DNA of 64,000 nucleotides from Vitellaria paradoxa (GCA_019916065.1 CM034233.1:14487009-14551008); one strand, 5' to 3'. Positions 31,100 through 44,800 are shown, counted from the first letter of the stretch. The notes: generated by a model not told the origin, from the sequence alone. Numbers and translations: made by a program.

Positions 31100-32512
31100 C
31101 GAAAAATTGTATTTAAGTCATACTTTATAATCTTTTAAGGCTTTTAGTCATGCCAAAAAAAAGTATTTCTTTTAAGTCACATTAATGTAGAAAGTTTTGT
31201 ATTTAAATCACATTTTTGAGTAGGTCCCACGATTTGGTTTTAAATATAATTTCTAATATAACATAAATGCCCTTTGTTTCTATAATTAAGGCAGACGGAA
31301 GTTGCCACAAATTGTGCTAACCGCGAATCACGCTCTTTCGTTTTTTATTTCATTCCTTATAAATCGCATGAAGATATAGTTTACCAAGAATCACACTCCT
31401 TCGGTTTTTTTTTATTTCATTATTTTCAGTTTTATCGTTTACAGTTTTAGTCGTTAAGATATGAAGAAGATAAAACTTATTTGGTCTATCTTCTTCATGG
31501 ATTGATTTTGCCAATCAGCATTTTGAACTATATTCAAAACAGTACCGGTACTGTTTCAAAAAATATGATGATGTTGGCTCGTATGGTTGGTTTGTATTAT
31601 GTATCGATCGATATTTTTTAGGCAGTATGAAAACAGGGTCGGTACAAAACAGTACTGGTACTGTTTTTGTTTTGTACTGGTAAAAACAGTACCGATATTA
31701 TTTTCAAAACAGCACCATGAATTATAAGCAGATAACGAGTTTTAAGAGCAAAAGAAATACATAAGACCAATCGGCGTTTTGAGTTATCTTCAAAACAGTA
31801 CCAGTGCTATTTCAAAAAATATGATGATGTTAGCTCGTATGATTGTTTTGTGTTATGTATCGATTGATGTTTTTTAGGCAATATGAAAACAGTATCGATA
31901 CAAAACAGCACCATGAATTATAAGCAGATAACGAGTTTTAAGGGTAAGAGAAATCCATGGGAGCCGATCGGCGTTTTGAGCTATTTTCAAAACAGTACCG
32001 ATACTGTTTCCAAAAATATAATGATGTTGGCTCATATGGTTGATTTGTATTATGTATCGATTAATGTTTTTTATGGTAGTATAAAAACAGTACCGATATT
32101 ATTTTCAAAACAGCACAATAAATTATAAACAGATGACGAGTTTTGGGCAAGAGAAATCCATGTGAGCGATTAGCATTTTGAGCTATCTTCAAAACAGTAT
32201 CGATACTGTTTGAAAATCAGAAAAAATAAAGATACTTAGGAATGATGATCAATTTAGGTTTTTCCCAAACAGTTTTGATTTTGTTCCAAAAATTAATTTT
32301 GCTTACTTTGTAAAGAAGATGGAAAGTCGTGGAAGTTATGAGTGAAGTGTGTACTGTTTTTGGATAAAACTGGTAGTTTTAAAATGTAGTGAAAAACGCA
32401 TGATATTCTTTTTTATCTTTTTGTTATAAGTGTGACTTATTCACAAATAAATTTTTTTGATATAACTAAAATCCTTACAAATTTACAAATAGTAACCGGC
32501 CTCTAAAAATCC
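31100..32512. mobile_element. Non-autonomous Mutator-like element B (1413 bp), relative of element A
   Basis: Flanked by a perfect 9-bp direct repeat TTTGTAATT (31091-31099 and 32513-32521), the length made by Mutator-like transposases. Left inner end AAGGCTTTTAGTCATGCCAA matches the reverse complement of the right inner end AAGGATTTTAGTTATATCAA, and the match continues for about 45 bp. The interior has three repeat units (anchor at 31562, 31818, 32015) with the same palindrome family, perfect at 31540-31553. No coding frame is seen. It ends 240 bp before the primase ATG. Confidence 0.8.
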
Positions 32513-32658
32513 TTTGTAATTTTGTACCCCCAACTTGGCATTGCATTGGATTGGCCCCGAGGCCCCGATCATTCTCTTCTTTTCGAACTCGGATGAAAAC
32601 ACCGGGTCGGTTGGAATCTTAAGCCGCCCGTTTTCCCCCCAAAATGGGGGGGAAAGGG

Positions 32659-32667
32659 TTTCCCGCC
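32659..32667 (+). promoter_or_regulatory. E2F-type site in the primase promoter
   Basis: TTTCCCGCC fits the E2F/DP consensus TTTSSCGC perfectly and lies 85 bp before the ATG. E2F controls S-phase genes in plants, so such a site suits a replication gene. The region 32522-32751 otherwise holds GC-rich, pyrimidine-rich 5' leader sequence. Confidence 0.7.
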
Positions 32668-32751
32668 ATTTTGCTCTCTCCCCTGTTAAAAACAATGCAG
32701 CTCCATTTCTTGTTGCTTCATCTTTAGATTCAGACCGACTTTGGGGAGAAA

Positions 32752-32887
32752 ATGGAAATCGTCAGGTCCCAGAAGAGAGCTCCCGCCGCCCCCGAAATCG
32801 TTTCGACTCTCTCTCTCTACCACTCCGCCCCAGAGCTCGAAGTCAGACTCGAAGATTTCGAGCTTTTCGCTATCGATCGCCTACGAG
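32752..32887 (+). CDS. Primase exon 1
   Basis: Starts at ATG in the context gagaaaATGG and ends GATCGCCTACGAG before GTCATT. It encodes the N-terminus through [18 protein letters not shown]. An upstream in-frame alternative is not needed because this start matches the family. Confidence 0.93.
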
Positions 32888-35800
32888 GTCATTCTGTCTT
32901 GCCGGTTTCGTTTCCTTTCTTGCGTTTTCTCTTTATCCAAACGATTTTCGCATTTGTATAATTTTCAGAAGTTATCAGGAAGCAGTTTGCTAGTGGATAA
33001 TTCCACTCATGTAGGAAAATTTGAGGAATTTTAGTTCACTTCACATGGATCTAGGGTTTGATTTTTTATGAAAATTTCACACGGATCTAGGGTTTGATTC
33101 TCTATGAAAATTTTATGGCGTTTTAATCAATTATGTTAGTCTAGGCTTGCCTGTTGACTCATGTAGTTTTGCATGACTACCAAGAGAACTCTGAACTTCC
33201 ATTTTTTATTTTTTTCCCCAAATAAAAGCTTATTGACTTTTTTTCTCTATCATATGCAGAGGATTGACGATTTTGAAAAAAGTGAAATTACTGACTTTTT
33301 GGGTGGGATCTTCTTTTATGCCAGTTAGATTGTTAGCTTGCCTAAAACCTAAGCCTGGACGACTTTGTTATTTATATTTATTTTCTCTCAACAGTATTTT
33401 TTTTTCTTGAATTGAACTTTTGTAAATTTGTGTTGTTGATGCAGTTCTTAAAGGTATCTCAGATGGATTATCACGGGGAAAGAAGCCTGATGAAATGGTG
33501 GCATTGGTAAAATTTATAGTTTTTGTCTCTTATTATCTGTTTATGTTTTCTGTAGATTTGTTCTCTCTATTAATTACCTGATTTGAATAGGTCGATGATC
33601 TTTGGAGATCAAATATGAGCCATCAATATGCCTCTGAAGCTATTAACAAGGACATCATTTCACACTTTGTCCTGCGACTTGTGTATTGTAGAACGTAAAT
33701 TTGTATTCTTTTTGATCCTTTTATGGGTGTGTTTTTGCAGCCCGTTACTTATTTCTAATATAATAATTCATGTTGCATTAGGGAGGACTTGAGAAAATGG
33801 TTTCTTTCCATGGAAACTACCCTCTTTCGTAATCGTTTCCGGCTTGAAAGTCTTGAAGTACAGGTATAATTTGTTTATAATGCCACAGTTATTGTTCTAA
33901 TTCTGATGCTGATTATTGTGGTTCCAATTTGGAGTTCACAGCGGGCACTGATGGCAGAATTTGATCTTCCTTATAAAGCTGTTAGCACTGCAGAATTTGA
34001 GGTATTTGCATTCCACACACTTAATTATTTTGCTCTCTTATCCATCTGAATAGTCAGGTGTTTTGAAGCCAACCAAAATAAGGAAGCCTATCATGCTTAA
34101 CAAAATTCCAAGCATGTGCAATTGCTTAGGGATTTCTTTCCCGTTTCTTTATAATTTTAACAAACATGACAATCAAAACCTGTTCTCCATCTTAGTGAAT
34201 GCCTATCAGGTTTAACTTAAAAAATCACTTTAATGTATTATTTGATGTAGAGTGTAAAGGAAAAATTGCGCCAAGTTGCACGTTCCATAGATCCATCTAC
34301 ATCCAATGGTAATTGCTGTTTTGTCTTTCTCTTGTTTGCCTATGTTTGTCATGTGAACTTATGTTTTCTATTCATTTTCATGTGCACTAGTTAAATTTTG
34401 TCTATTATGTTTCTTATATTGATGTTTTTGTGACGCCCCTAACTTCATAGTTCGGGATAGACGGTATGAGAATATGTGAACTAAATAAAATATATAAAAC
34501 TCGTTTCAAGATTGAGTAATAATACAATAATAACAATTAGAGCAATTAATCTCGGCTCTCATTCTCATATTAAAGTAATAGAAATGACATCATGATAATA
34601 AAATCCAATTTCACATCCTAGCGACACAATTCGAGACTTACCCAATTATAATAAATATCATCATAATACAGTCTTATAAATGGAAATAAGTTTGGGATGC
34701 ACACCTTGGGTCGCATAAATGAGGGTATAGTTATCCAACATTAAAATAAAATAACCATTAAGCTAGTCTACTCCCTTGCCTAGCGGGATCACCTGTAATA
34801 AGGATAGGGTGAGCACTGTCACCCAGTAGATATGACTGTGCAAGTATACATGAGTGAATAATAAACAAACATATAACAGAACTCACAACAATCTTCAGAA
34901 AATATGATATAATAATGCAAGTGTAAAGCAATGTAATGGCAAATGCATTCTTTAATCTTTATCTGTAAATATTACGAGTAAGGAATTGAGTTACACTTCC
35001 ATAGGTGTAAAACTCAGGGAAATTGAGTTTCACCCCTCGTTATTCTGCTAGGGAACCGAGTTACAACCCTAGTCAAGCATCTGCTTAGCTCAAGTAGGGT
35101 TCTCCTGCAGTCTGAAAAAATCTCATAATATATCATTTCAAAATTAATGTCCCAATTCCAATGGATAAGCTCTAGTCATATATATCAACTAGAGATCATT
35201 CGGTATTTTCAAAATTTTATTTTATCATTTTTCTCAAGATTAAGGATTTCATCTAGATACATGACTTGTGCCTTGATATGTCAATAATATCAATGTGGCA
35301 CTCTCGGCCAATCATTAATCATAATATCAAATCGAATGATGCAACCTTAGCCTCATGCACATGATAGACTCAATCATGTAAATAAATATCATCTCAATAT
35401 AAAAATGCATTCTCATTAAGCTTGAGGATAATTTGTGGTCCATTTAATCATTTAAAATCAATAATTAATGGTCTTGGGCAACAATTTATCTTTTAAAACT
35501 CAAAATTTACAAAATTTCAAAAGATCCAGCATTCTGTCGTTTGGATTAGAATCTTGATTGGGCCTGTCTGGACGGACTCCCGTCTGGACAAGAACCCTAG
35601 ACGGGCCGTCCGAACCTTTATTCGCATGATAATTCTTAGGAACCCATTCTGGGTTCGTCTTCAACACAAAACCCTTGAACCTCAACTCCCTAAAATCTTC
35701 CATTTGAGCCACATATTCAACAATTAATCACATACGGATATGTAAACATCTCAATAACATGTTTATATAGCATTTATTTCAACAATAACTCAAAGGAATG

Positions 35801-38800
35801 CAAGGTTTCAACATATATATGCATATATATATATATATCCATATATACGTATATACACATAACCATAAATCAACCAATAATCAATCAAATCAAGCAAATA
35901 ATATACCAGAATAATGCTAATAACACATGTAAGCATGTATACAAGTTCTACCTACCTTAAAAATCTGAAGAAAGAAGAAGAAAAATGGTGAAAATCGGAT
36001 TTGGCTTCCAAAGCCAATTTCTCTCACCTTAGGCTAAATCACCAAAATTGTTAACACCACGGCGATCACAGCGTCGAATAATACCCCAGTCTATTCAATT
36101 TCCTCTCTGAACTTTACTTTCCTCTCTCTCCTTTCTTTCCTGTGGTGCTACTTCTGGAAAGATCGAAGAAAATAAAAAAGGAGAAGTAAAGGAAGGAAGA
36201 AAGGAAGAAAAAGAAAAGAAGGGCCCAATTTTCCAACCTAATATAACTTCTTGCCAAACCCAACCATCCTAACCCAATTTCAGGTCCAAATATTTAATTG
36301 GCCAACATCACATTCCCAAATAAATCTATTCAAACCATAGCAATCCGAAATAGTTGCCTTAGTAATCCTAAATAGAAATCTTATCATATAAACCCATTAA
36401 AACCAAAATTCTCTATCAAGCCATAGGTAACTGTGTGTCTCTTTATTTAATGACGTTGAAATAAAATACAAAAAAAAAAAAAAAAAAAAAACCTCTTAAA
36501 CTCTTTCTCCTTGTTACCCTCAAAGTATTATGGCAACTCTCTTATACCTATTTGTTCTTAAGTGTACAAAGATATAAAATCCTAATATAATATGTATTGA
36601 AATAACTATTTCTAATTAGGAATTCCAAACCCTTAATACTACATATGTATTCCAAATACACATCATTATTAAAATCCTTTCATATTTTGCAACTAAAAAA
36701 ATTATAATAATAATAATTTATATAATGGATAAATTTCACTCAATTAGATATTAAGAATTCTACCTAATCTTGATCACTTTAAATTATAAATCAACAACCA
36801 ATGGTCCACATTATTACCAAAAAGAATTTGATGCCACCAAAATTATTGGCTAAAAGTCACATAATCAAAATCACTAGAAAATAAAACATTAATCACAAAA
36901 ATTCTAGTTTCCTTAAAAATTTCAAGCTATCACAAAGGGCGAAGACAAAAAATGTAAGGGTGAGATTACGTAATTATTTCGTCGTTACGAAAATACGAAA
37001 ATTTTTATTGCAACACTATTGAAGTTATAGTTAGTCATGGGATTTGGGGGTTATTATTGGGAGAAGGAAAAAGGCTTCACTGAAATTGGAGCTTCACAAA
37101 ATTTAAGGCTTTGGATAACTAAGGTGCCATTTGCTATAATTGTTTTGAGCCTATTTTCTATTTTGCAAATTTGAAAATAAAAAAAACAGCTCAAAACGCA
37201 TTTGGTCGCTTGTGTTTTCAAAATCTGATTTAGAAAATAGAAACTAGATTTACACATGAAATGTAAAATGGCAAAAAGTGTTTTGAGTATTTTCAACCTA
37301 AAATAAGGAAAATCTCAAAACATGGAAAAGAGAAAATGTCAAACTAAATACGTTTTCTATTTTCTTTGTTTTGGAATTTTCAAAGCATAAAACACATAAT
37401 ATAGAAAATAGAAAACAAAATCAGAAAATGAAAAATAGGAATACAAACCAAATGGCACCTAAAGATCTCAAATAAATGGACTTGAGATTAAATCGTATTA
37501 AAATGTAAGTGAAGATAAACCATATATTTTCTGGTATGAATTGATCGGAGAGGATTAGCATGAATTTAGTATGATTTGGATAGACTTACAGCAGATTTAT
37601 ATAAATAAGATAGCTGTAGTTTTTTGTTGTGATCTGTTGGGATCTAATCCCATGATTTTAGGAGGTAGTTTCCTTAATCCTAGGATAAGAGATACGAACT
37701 GATTTGGTAGAGTTAATCAGCCTACTGTGTATATATTCAGCTGTAACCTTGATTGTAATTTATAGGAGAAATACTTACATGGTATCAGAGCCTCAAAACC
37801 TCAATCCTCTCTTCTTCAACTAAGGTTTGTCCTCCTTAGTCATGTCAGTGTTTGGGCTAAGGTCTTTTCTCCTTAGCCACTTCAATTTCTTTGCTAAGGT
37901 TTGTCCTCCTTAGCCTCTGTTCCAGTCACAAGTTATTCTAATGAGTTCAGAAAGAGTATCTGAAACTCTTTCCTCTAATCATCCCCAAGTCCCGATGGTT
38001 TCTTAAGCTCTTGGAGAAGCCACAGCCCTACAGATCACCAACCATAAGTTGAATGGAATAAGTTGAATGGAAAGAATTTCATTCAATGGTCTAGGTCAGT
38101 CCTTTTAGTCATTCGCGGCAGAAGAAAAATGGGCTATCTCAATAGAGATATTAAATAGCCCAAACCTGAGGATCCAGCTTATGAAAACTGGGAGATTAAT
38201 AACTCGATTGTCATGGCCTGGTTAATCAATTCCATGGAGTCTTAAGTCAGTAGAACCTACCTCTTTCTTCGCACAGCACAAGCAATCTGGGATGCTGTGA
38301 ATACCAATTACTCGGATCTCAAAAATGCCTCTCAAGTTTTTGAAATAAAAAATTGATTGAAGTCTGGTGGTGACTGCATACTACAATGAGCTGCAGATTC
38401 TTTGGCAGGAACTTGATTTACATTATGAAGCCGACTGGGGAGATTTAGAAGATAATGTGAAATTCAAAAGACATCTAGAGAAGGAGAGGTTATACGAATT
38501 TTTGGCTGGTTTAAACAGAGAGTTAGATGAGGTTAGAGGAAGGATTCTTGGCCACAAGCCTTTACCTTCACTTGATGAGGCATTTGCTGAAGTTAGAAGA
38601 GAGGCTAGTAGAAGAGGAGTCATGCTTGGAATTGGAGGGAATAAGGAAGCACCTGCAGTCAGTGAAAGGCCCATCGATACTACTGTCCTGATAGTTAAGA
38701 ATGATCGTGACCAAAGAAGCTATCAAAAGGGAGAAAGAGGAGAAAGACCCTGGTGTAATCACTGCAACAAACCAGGACATACCAGAGATGTCTGCTGCGA

Positions 38801-41800
38801 TCTCCATGGGAAACCTGCTAACTGGAAACCTCGGGGACGAAATAAAGGAAAGAGCTTTCAAGTTCAAGCAGAAGAAAAAACTGCTGAGCATCAAAAGGAC
38901 CCAGAACAGAATGGAATCTTCCTCAATAAAGCCCAACTGGAACCGTTGCAGAAGCTGCTAAGCCAAACTGCAACCAGCAACTCAAATATCTCTGCACTGG
39001 CTTCAGGTACTGCACTGCATACCAAGAGTACAGACTCTTGGATGCTAGATTCTGGTGCCTCTGATCACATGACAGGTAACATTTCCTTATTCTACGCATA
39101 TAGTCTATGCTTGGGAAAATCTAGAGTTAAAGTAGCTGATGGCTCTTACTCTAGTGTGGCTGGAAAAGGATCTGTTCATCTTTCAAATAATATCTCTCTT
39201 CACTCTGTCCTATATGTTCCTAACCTAGCCTGCAATTTGATTTCAATAAGAAAACTTACTCTTGAACTAAAATGTTGTGCTAAGTTCAGTCCTACTGGCT
39301 GTGAATTTCAGGGACTGGATTCAAGGATGATGATTGGCAATGTTAGAGTGAGAGATGGGCTCTATTATCTTGAGACTGACAAGGAACCAGCAAAAATTGG
39401 TGCACTGGCAGAGAGTGTATCTTCCTCTAGTTTTAATCATGATGAAATAATGTTAAGGCACTATAGGCTAGGCCACCCAAATTTCTCCTATTTGAAAAGA
39501 CTGTTTCCAGATTTATTCATCAATAAAAATCCTAGTTCCTTTAATTGTGAATTTTGCTTGCTTGCTAACCATTGTTGTGCATCCTTCCCCATCAAACCAT
39601 ACCAAAAATCTCAGCCTTTTTCTTTAATACATAGTGATATATGGGGGCCTTCTCGGGTAAAAAACATATCTGGTACTCGATGGTTTATAACTTTTGTTGA
39701 TGACCATACAAGGGTTAGTTGGGTGTATCTACTTAAGGAAAAATCTGAAGCTGCCAAAGCCTTCCAATCTTTTCATTCCATGATTTTAACTCAATTCCAT
39801 GTTCCCATTCAAACTCTAAGAACTGACAATGGGAAAGAATATTTCAATTCCATTCTCAATGAATACCTCACTAATAATGGAATAATCCACCAAAGCTTTT
39901 GCTCAGATACACCTCATCAAAATGGGGTAGTTGAGAGAGAAAACCGACACCTAGTTGAGGTTGCTAGAGCCCTAATGTTCACCATGAATGTACCAAAGTA
40001 TCTATGGGGTGAAGCCATCCTAACAGCTTCTTATTTGATCAACAGATTGCCTTCCAAACCCCTAAATTTCTCCGTCCCTTTGACTAGCCTCCTTCATTTA
40101 TACCCAACCTTTAGAACTATGACCTCTCTACCTTCAAAAATCTTTGGGTGTACTGTGTTTGTCCATAACCATTCACCAAATCAGTCCAAACTTGATCCAA
40201 AAGCTATTAAGTGTATCTTTATTGGTTATTCCCCAACTCAACATGGTTACAAATGTTATTCTTCTCACCTCCGTCGAGTGTTTGTGTCTATGGATGTCTC
40301 CTTCATTGAATCTCAATCTTTTTTTCCCAATACTTCTCTTCAGGGGGAGAGATTGAGTGAAGAAAAGTCTTGGGATATACCTCAGTCCATAGAACATCAG
40401 CTAGGGGATACAAATCAGTCCACAAACCATTACACCTTACCTATAGTGCCCACAGAACGTCAGTCCTCTTTACTGCCTTTAGAACCCAACACTATTTCAT
40501 CTGAGGAACCTAGAGGAGATGCTTCTCTATTAGGGAGAGAAGATACCACCACTGACTCTCAAACTAGGGGTCAATTGCTGGTTTATACATGAAGAAATCA
40601 GAGACAGCAACAAGGCCAATTTGACTTGAATTCCAGTCCTCAGGACAGTGCAGAACTTAATTGATCAAAATCTGATTGATCAGAACTTTCAGATTGCAGC
40701 AGATCCAGATTAGCATCTGATTGATCAGAACTTACAGGCTACTGCAGATCCAGATAAGGACCTAAATTGGCCTATTGCTCTAAGGAAAGGAACCAGATCC
40801 TGCACTTAGTATCCAATATCCAAATTTGTGTCCCATGCAAGGCTGTTCCCTAAGTTTCATGCCTTTACTACTGCCCTCTCAAAAACTTCAATTCCCAGAA
40901 ATATAGAAGAAGCATTAGTTGATCCAAGCTGGAAAGCAGCTGTGCAGGAAGAGATGGATGCACTTAGAAGGAACAAGACTTGGGAAATGGTGAAGTTACC
41001 TGCTGGAAAGAGGACAGTCGGTTGTAAATGGGTATTTACTATAAAATACAATGCTAATGGAAGCATTAACAGGTACAAAAGCAGATTGGTTGTTAAAGGA
41101 TTTACTCAAATATATGGGATAGATTATCAAGAGACTTTTGCACCGGTGGCTAAACTAAATATCGTAAGAGTCTTGCTATCTTTGGCAGCCAATCTTGGGT
41201 GGCCTTTACAACAACTAGATGTGAAGAATGCCTTCCTAAATGGAGATCTACATGAAGAGGTTTATATGGAGGCACCTCCTGGATTTGAAGAAGGGAATGA
41301 CATGGTTTGTAAATTGAAGAAATCCCTCTATGGACTGAAGTAGTCACCGAGGGAATGGTTTGACAAGTTTACTCAAGCTGTGAAAAGAAAGAAGTTCAGT
41401 CAAGCTCAAACCGATCACACTTTGTTCTACAAACACTCTCAGGAGGGTAAGGTAACTATCCTCATTGTGTATGTAGATGATATCATTGTCACAGGAGATA
41501 ATGTCGAGAAATTGAAGTCCTTAAAGAAGTATTTGGCTGGGCAATTTGATTTAAAGGACTTGGGCACCTTAAGATATTTTCTTGGCATGGAGGTGGCTTG
41601 CAGCAGCACAGGAATTACAATAAATCAGCGGAAGTATGTGCTAGATCTACTTCAAAAAGTGGGAATACTAGGCTGCAGGCCAGCCGAGACCCCTATGGAT
41701 CCTAATAATAAGTTGGGACTGAAAGGAGGTGAAGAAGTCAACAAAGAAGGGTATCAAAAATTGGTAGGGAAGTTGATCTATTTACCTCACACTCGACCTG

Positions 41801-44800
41801 ATATTGTCTTCGCTGTAAGTGTGGTGAGTCAGTTCATGCACTCACCAAAGAAACAGCATCTTGAAGCTGTGGTCAAAATCTTAAGGTACCTAAAAAATAC
41901 ACCCAGAAAGGGGTTATTTTTCAAAAAGGGAGACCACAGAATGGTGGAAATCTACACTGATGCAGACTGGGCAGGTTCTTCAGTGGATAGAAGATCTACT
42001 TTAGGTTATTGTGCCTATTTATGGGGTAATTTAGTAACTTGGAGGAATAAAAAGTAGCCTGTTGTTGCAAGGAGTAGTGCCGAAGCTGAGTTCCGAGCAT
42101 TAGCACATGGAATTTGTGAAGGAATTTGGCTTAAGCGACTGCTAAAGGAACTGAGGATGCCTAATTACAGTCCTATGAAGATATACTGTGACAACCAAGC
42201 AGCGGTAAGTATAGCACAAAATCCAGTTCATCATGATCGTACTAAACATATTGAGGTTGATCGACACTTCATCAAGGAGAAGATAGATGATGGAAGTGTG
42301 AGTTTGAATTACATTCCAACTAAAGAACAAACAGCCGATGTATTAACCAAGAGTTTACACAAACCTAGTTTCGAGAATTTGGTAGGCAAGCTGGGAATGA
42401 TCAACATATACTCCCAGCTTAAGGGGGAGTGAAGATAAACCATATATTTTCTGGTATGAATTGATCGGAGAGGATTAGCATGAATTTCGTATGATTTGGA
42501 TAGACTTACAGCAGATTTATATAGATAAGATAGCTGCAGTTTTTTGTTGTGATCTGCTGGGATCTAATCCCATGATTTTAGGAGGTAGTTTCCTTAATCT
42601 TAGGATAAGAGATAGGAACTGATTTGGTAGAGTTAATCAGCCCACTGTGTATATATTCAGCTGTAATCTTGATTGTAATTTATAGGAGAAATACTTACAG
42701 TAAGTGATAGAGATAATTTATGTTATAATATATGGAAATTTTTCTAATAATTATTAATGATTACTGCTAAAGTAGTGTTGTCACTACTTTCTAAAATGGT
42801 ATATCCATTATTGTGAAGAATTTCAAATAACTACTTTTTGTGATAATTTCAAATACCTCATAAAATCATTATATTACACTACTCAAGTTTCTGATGAAAT
42901 CCCTATCTAAACTAATAAAGTTATATTTGAGTAATTCTCTTGAAATAATTAGCATCAAATCTCTTCATTTCAAATCTATAAATACAAACACAATCTAAAG
43001 CTTCACCAAATACATCTCATGGGCCTCATAATTAACAAAGAAGCTTGATATGTGTTTTGCTCTTAGTTTAACTTACGTAAATCTTTTTCCGGGATATGAA
43101 TGCTGGATTATTTAAATTCAAAATATTTTCCCCTTACATTACAACTTTATATTTTTGGGTCAAGACATTTAACTTTGCATGTTATGAAATTTCAATTTCC
43201 TTTGTTGATGTATTGGTATTCTAACTTCATTTCTTTTTCACTTAATTTTATTCCTTTGCAGCCAATGGAATTTTCTTCAAGGTTTGTTTAGCTTGTATTA
43301 TCCTTTCAACGGCAACAACTGCATTATCAGCTTTCTCCTACCAGTGTAAAGTAACTTCAAATGAATTATAAGCTTATTGTTGGTCAATGATCCTTGGTAG
43401 TAAAATAACCCTCCCTAAGGTTATGAGGAAACAAATTGGTATTGGTTTTCAGGAGCCTCACTAACAGGATTCCTGGGGTACAAATTAACAAAATCAGTTG
43501 GTTCTAATGTTTGCCTTTGCTGCTTTTGGGTTAATTGACAATTTTTTCTTTTGAATGCTCACATCGTGTAACTGGAGGATGCATAATGTGGAAAATTCTA
43601 TGGTTAGCTCTTGTCCAATTCAACGTGGAAAATGGGCAAAGAGGGAATAGAGAGGCTTCCCTATCTTCTAGAGTTTGATTAACTATTACATCTCATTTTG
43701 GTTCGTTTGATTTGGCTTATTTACTTGTTTCCCCTCTCTTTTGTCAATTAAGGTACCCTTTGAGGAAGTTCCAGAATTAGTCGCCAATCGCAGAGTATTT
43801 ATCCTGAGAGGATATGCTTATGTGGCTATGCATCAGGTGAATGCCATTGTTTTACTACTACACCTAACCCCTAGCAAACTGGACCCTATCAATCTTGCTG
43901 ATGTTTTTGTTCTTATTTTATAGGTGGTTTCCCTTGTTGGCACACAATTTCGCAGCCATCTTTCAAAGGCACTTGCGCTGACAAACAGGTTATTATTGAA
44001 AGTTATTGGGGTCCAAAAATATTTGTTAACATTATTTGGTCACATTTTGGTGTTATATCTATTTAATTCGTGTCTAGGGCCAATGAAATTGAACTTATTG
44101 ACATCAGTGCATAGAATTCTCTAACAAAATTTTCCTGTACATAATTTGTATTGGATGATCATTTTAGTAGTTGGTTGTATATTTAATGATGTTTCTGTCA
44201 CCAGTACAAAGCAAATTCCTGTCCAACAATTCTCTTTCTCCTACTATTTGAACAGATTTAAATGGTGCACACCTGTGTATGACAATGCTGTTAGTTGCTG
44301 CATGCCTGTATTTTGGGTCCTTTGGATTGAATTTACCTTTTTTTTTTTTCAAGGTTTGGCCGACTTTTACGGCCATACTATTCTGCATACCATTTTATCA
44401 ATAATTTTCATTTATAATAAGGAAATGGTTTCTCTTGCTTGTCCTAGTTTCTTATTAGATCAGGTTTTATAAGAAGTTTAGTTTTGTTGATTAGAAGTTA
44501 AGATTTTCTATGAATGTTTATACACCCATAATGAGAGAAAGGCTCCATATAAACACAACATTTAGAAGGTTAGGATAGTATTTTTGACATTTCTTTCATA
44601 TTTCCTGGTGTGTATTATCAAATACAATTTAAGGCATTGAAAGGTTTCTTTTGGATTTTCATTAAGTTGTGGCTCTTGCTTTCAGAAAATGGATGTCCAC
44701 AATTAGAGAGCGAGAGAAAGATCGGTTGACTCCTGTGAGCATTTTGCTTATAAAATTTTAAGTTTGTAATGGGCTCTGTTTTGAAATAGGGTGCCTCACT

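Larger units (their letters stand above)
37510..42699 (+). mobile_element. Ty1/copia retrotransposon in primase intron 6 (5190 bp)
   Basis: LTRs at 37510-37779 and 42430-42699 (270 bp each) differ at about 8 positions by eye. Flanks are GTAAG at 37505-37509 and 42700-42704. A perfect iMet primer site follows the 5' LTR, and the purine tract aagggggag precedes the 3' LTR. Gag, protease, integrase, RT and RNase H follow in Copia order on the plus strand, the same strand as the host gene. Stops and a 14-bp duplication break the polyprotein. Confidence 0.96.

Noticed and set aside
29405..32220. CRISPR-like array
   Set aside because: The palindromic repeats are irregularly spaced, sit in 200-256-bp units, vary in sequence and lie in a plant transposon; there are no spacers of constant size.
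35500..35712. 70-codon minus-strand frame in primase intron 6
   Set aside because: It lies in the GC-rich island of the LTR-like block; no domain is seen.
44146..44472. 108-codon frame between primase exons
   Set aside because: It is intron sequence between exons 9 and 10, hydrophobic by AT-rich composition only.
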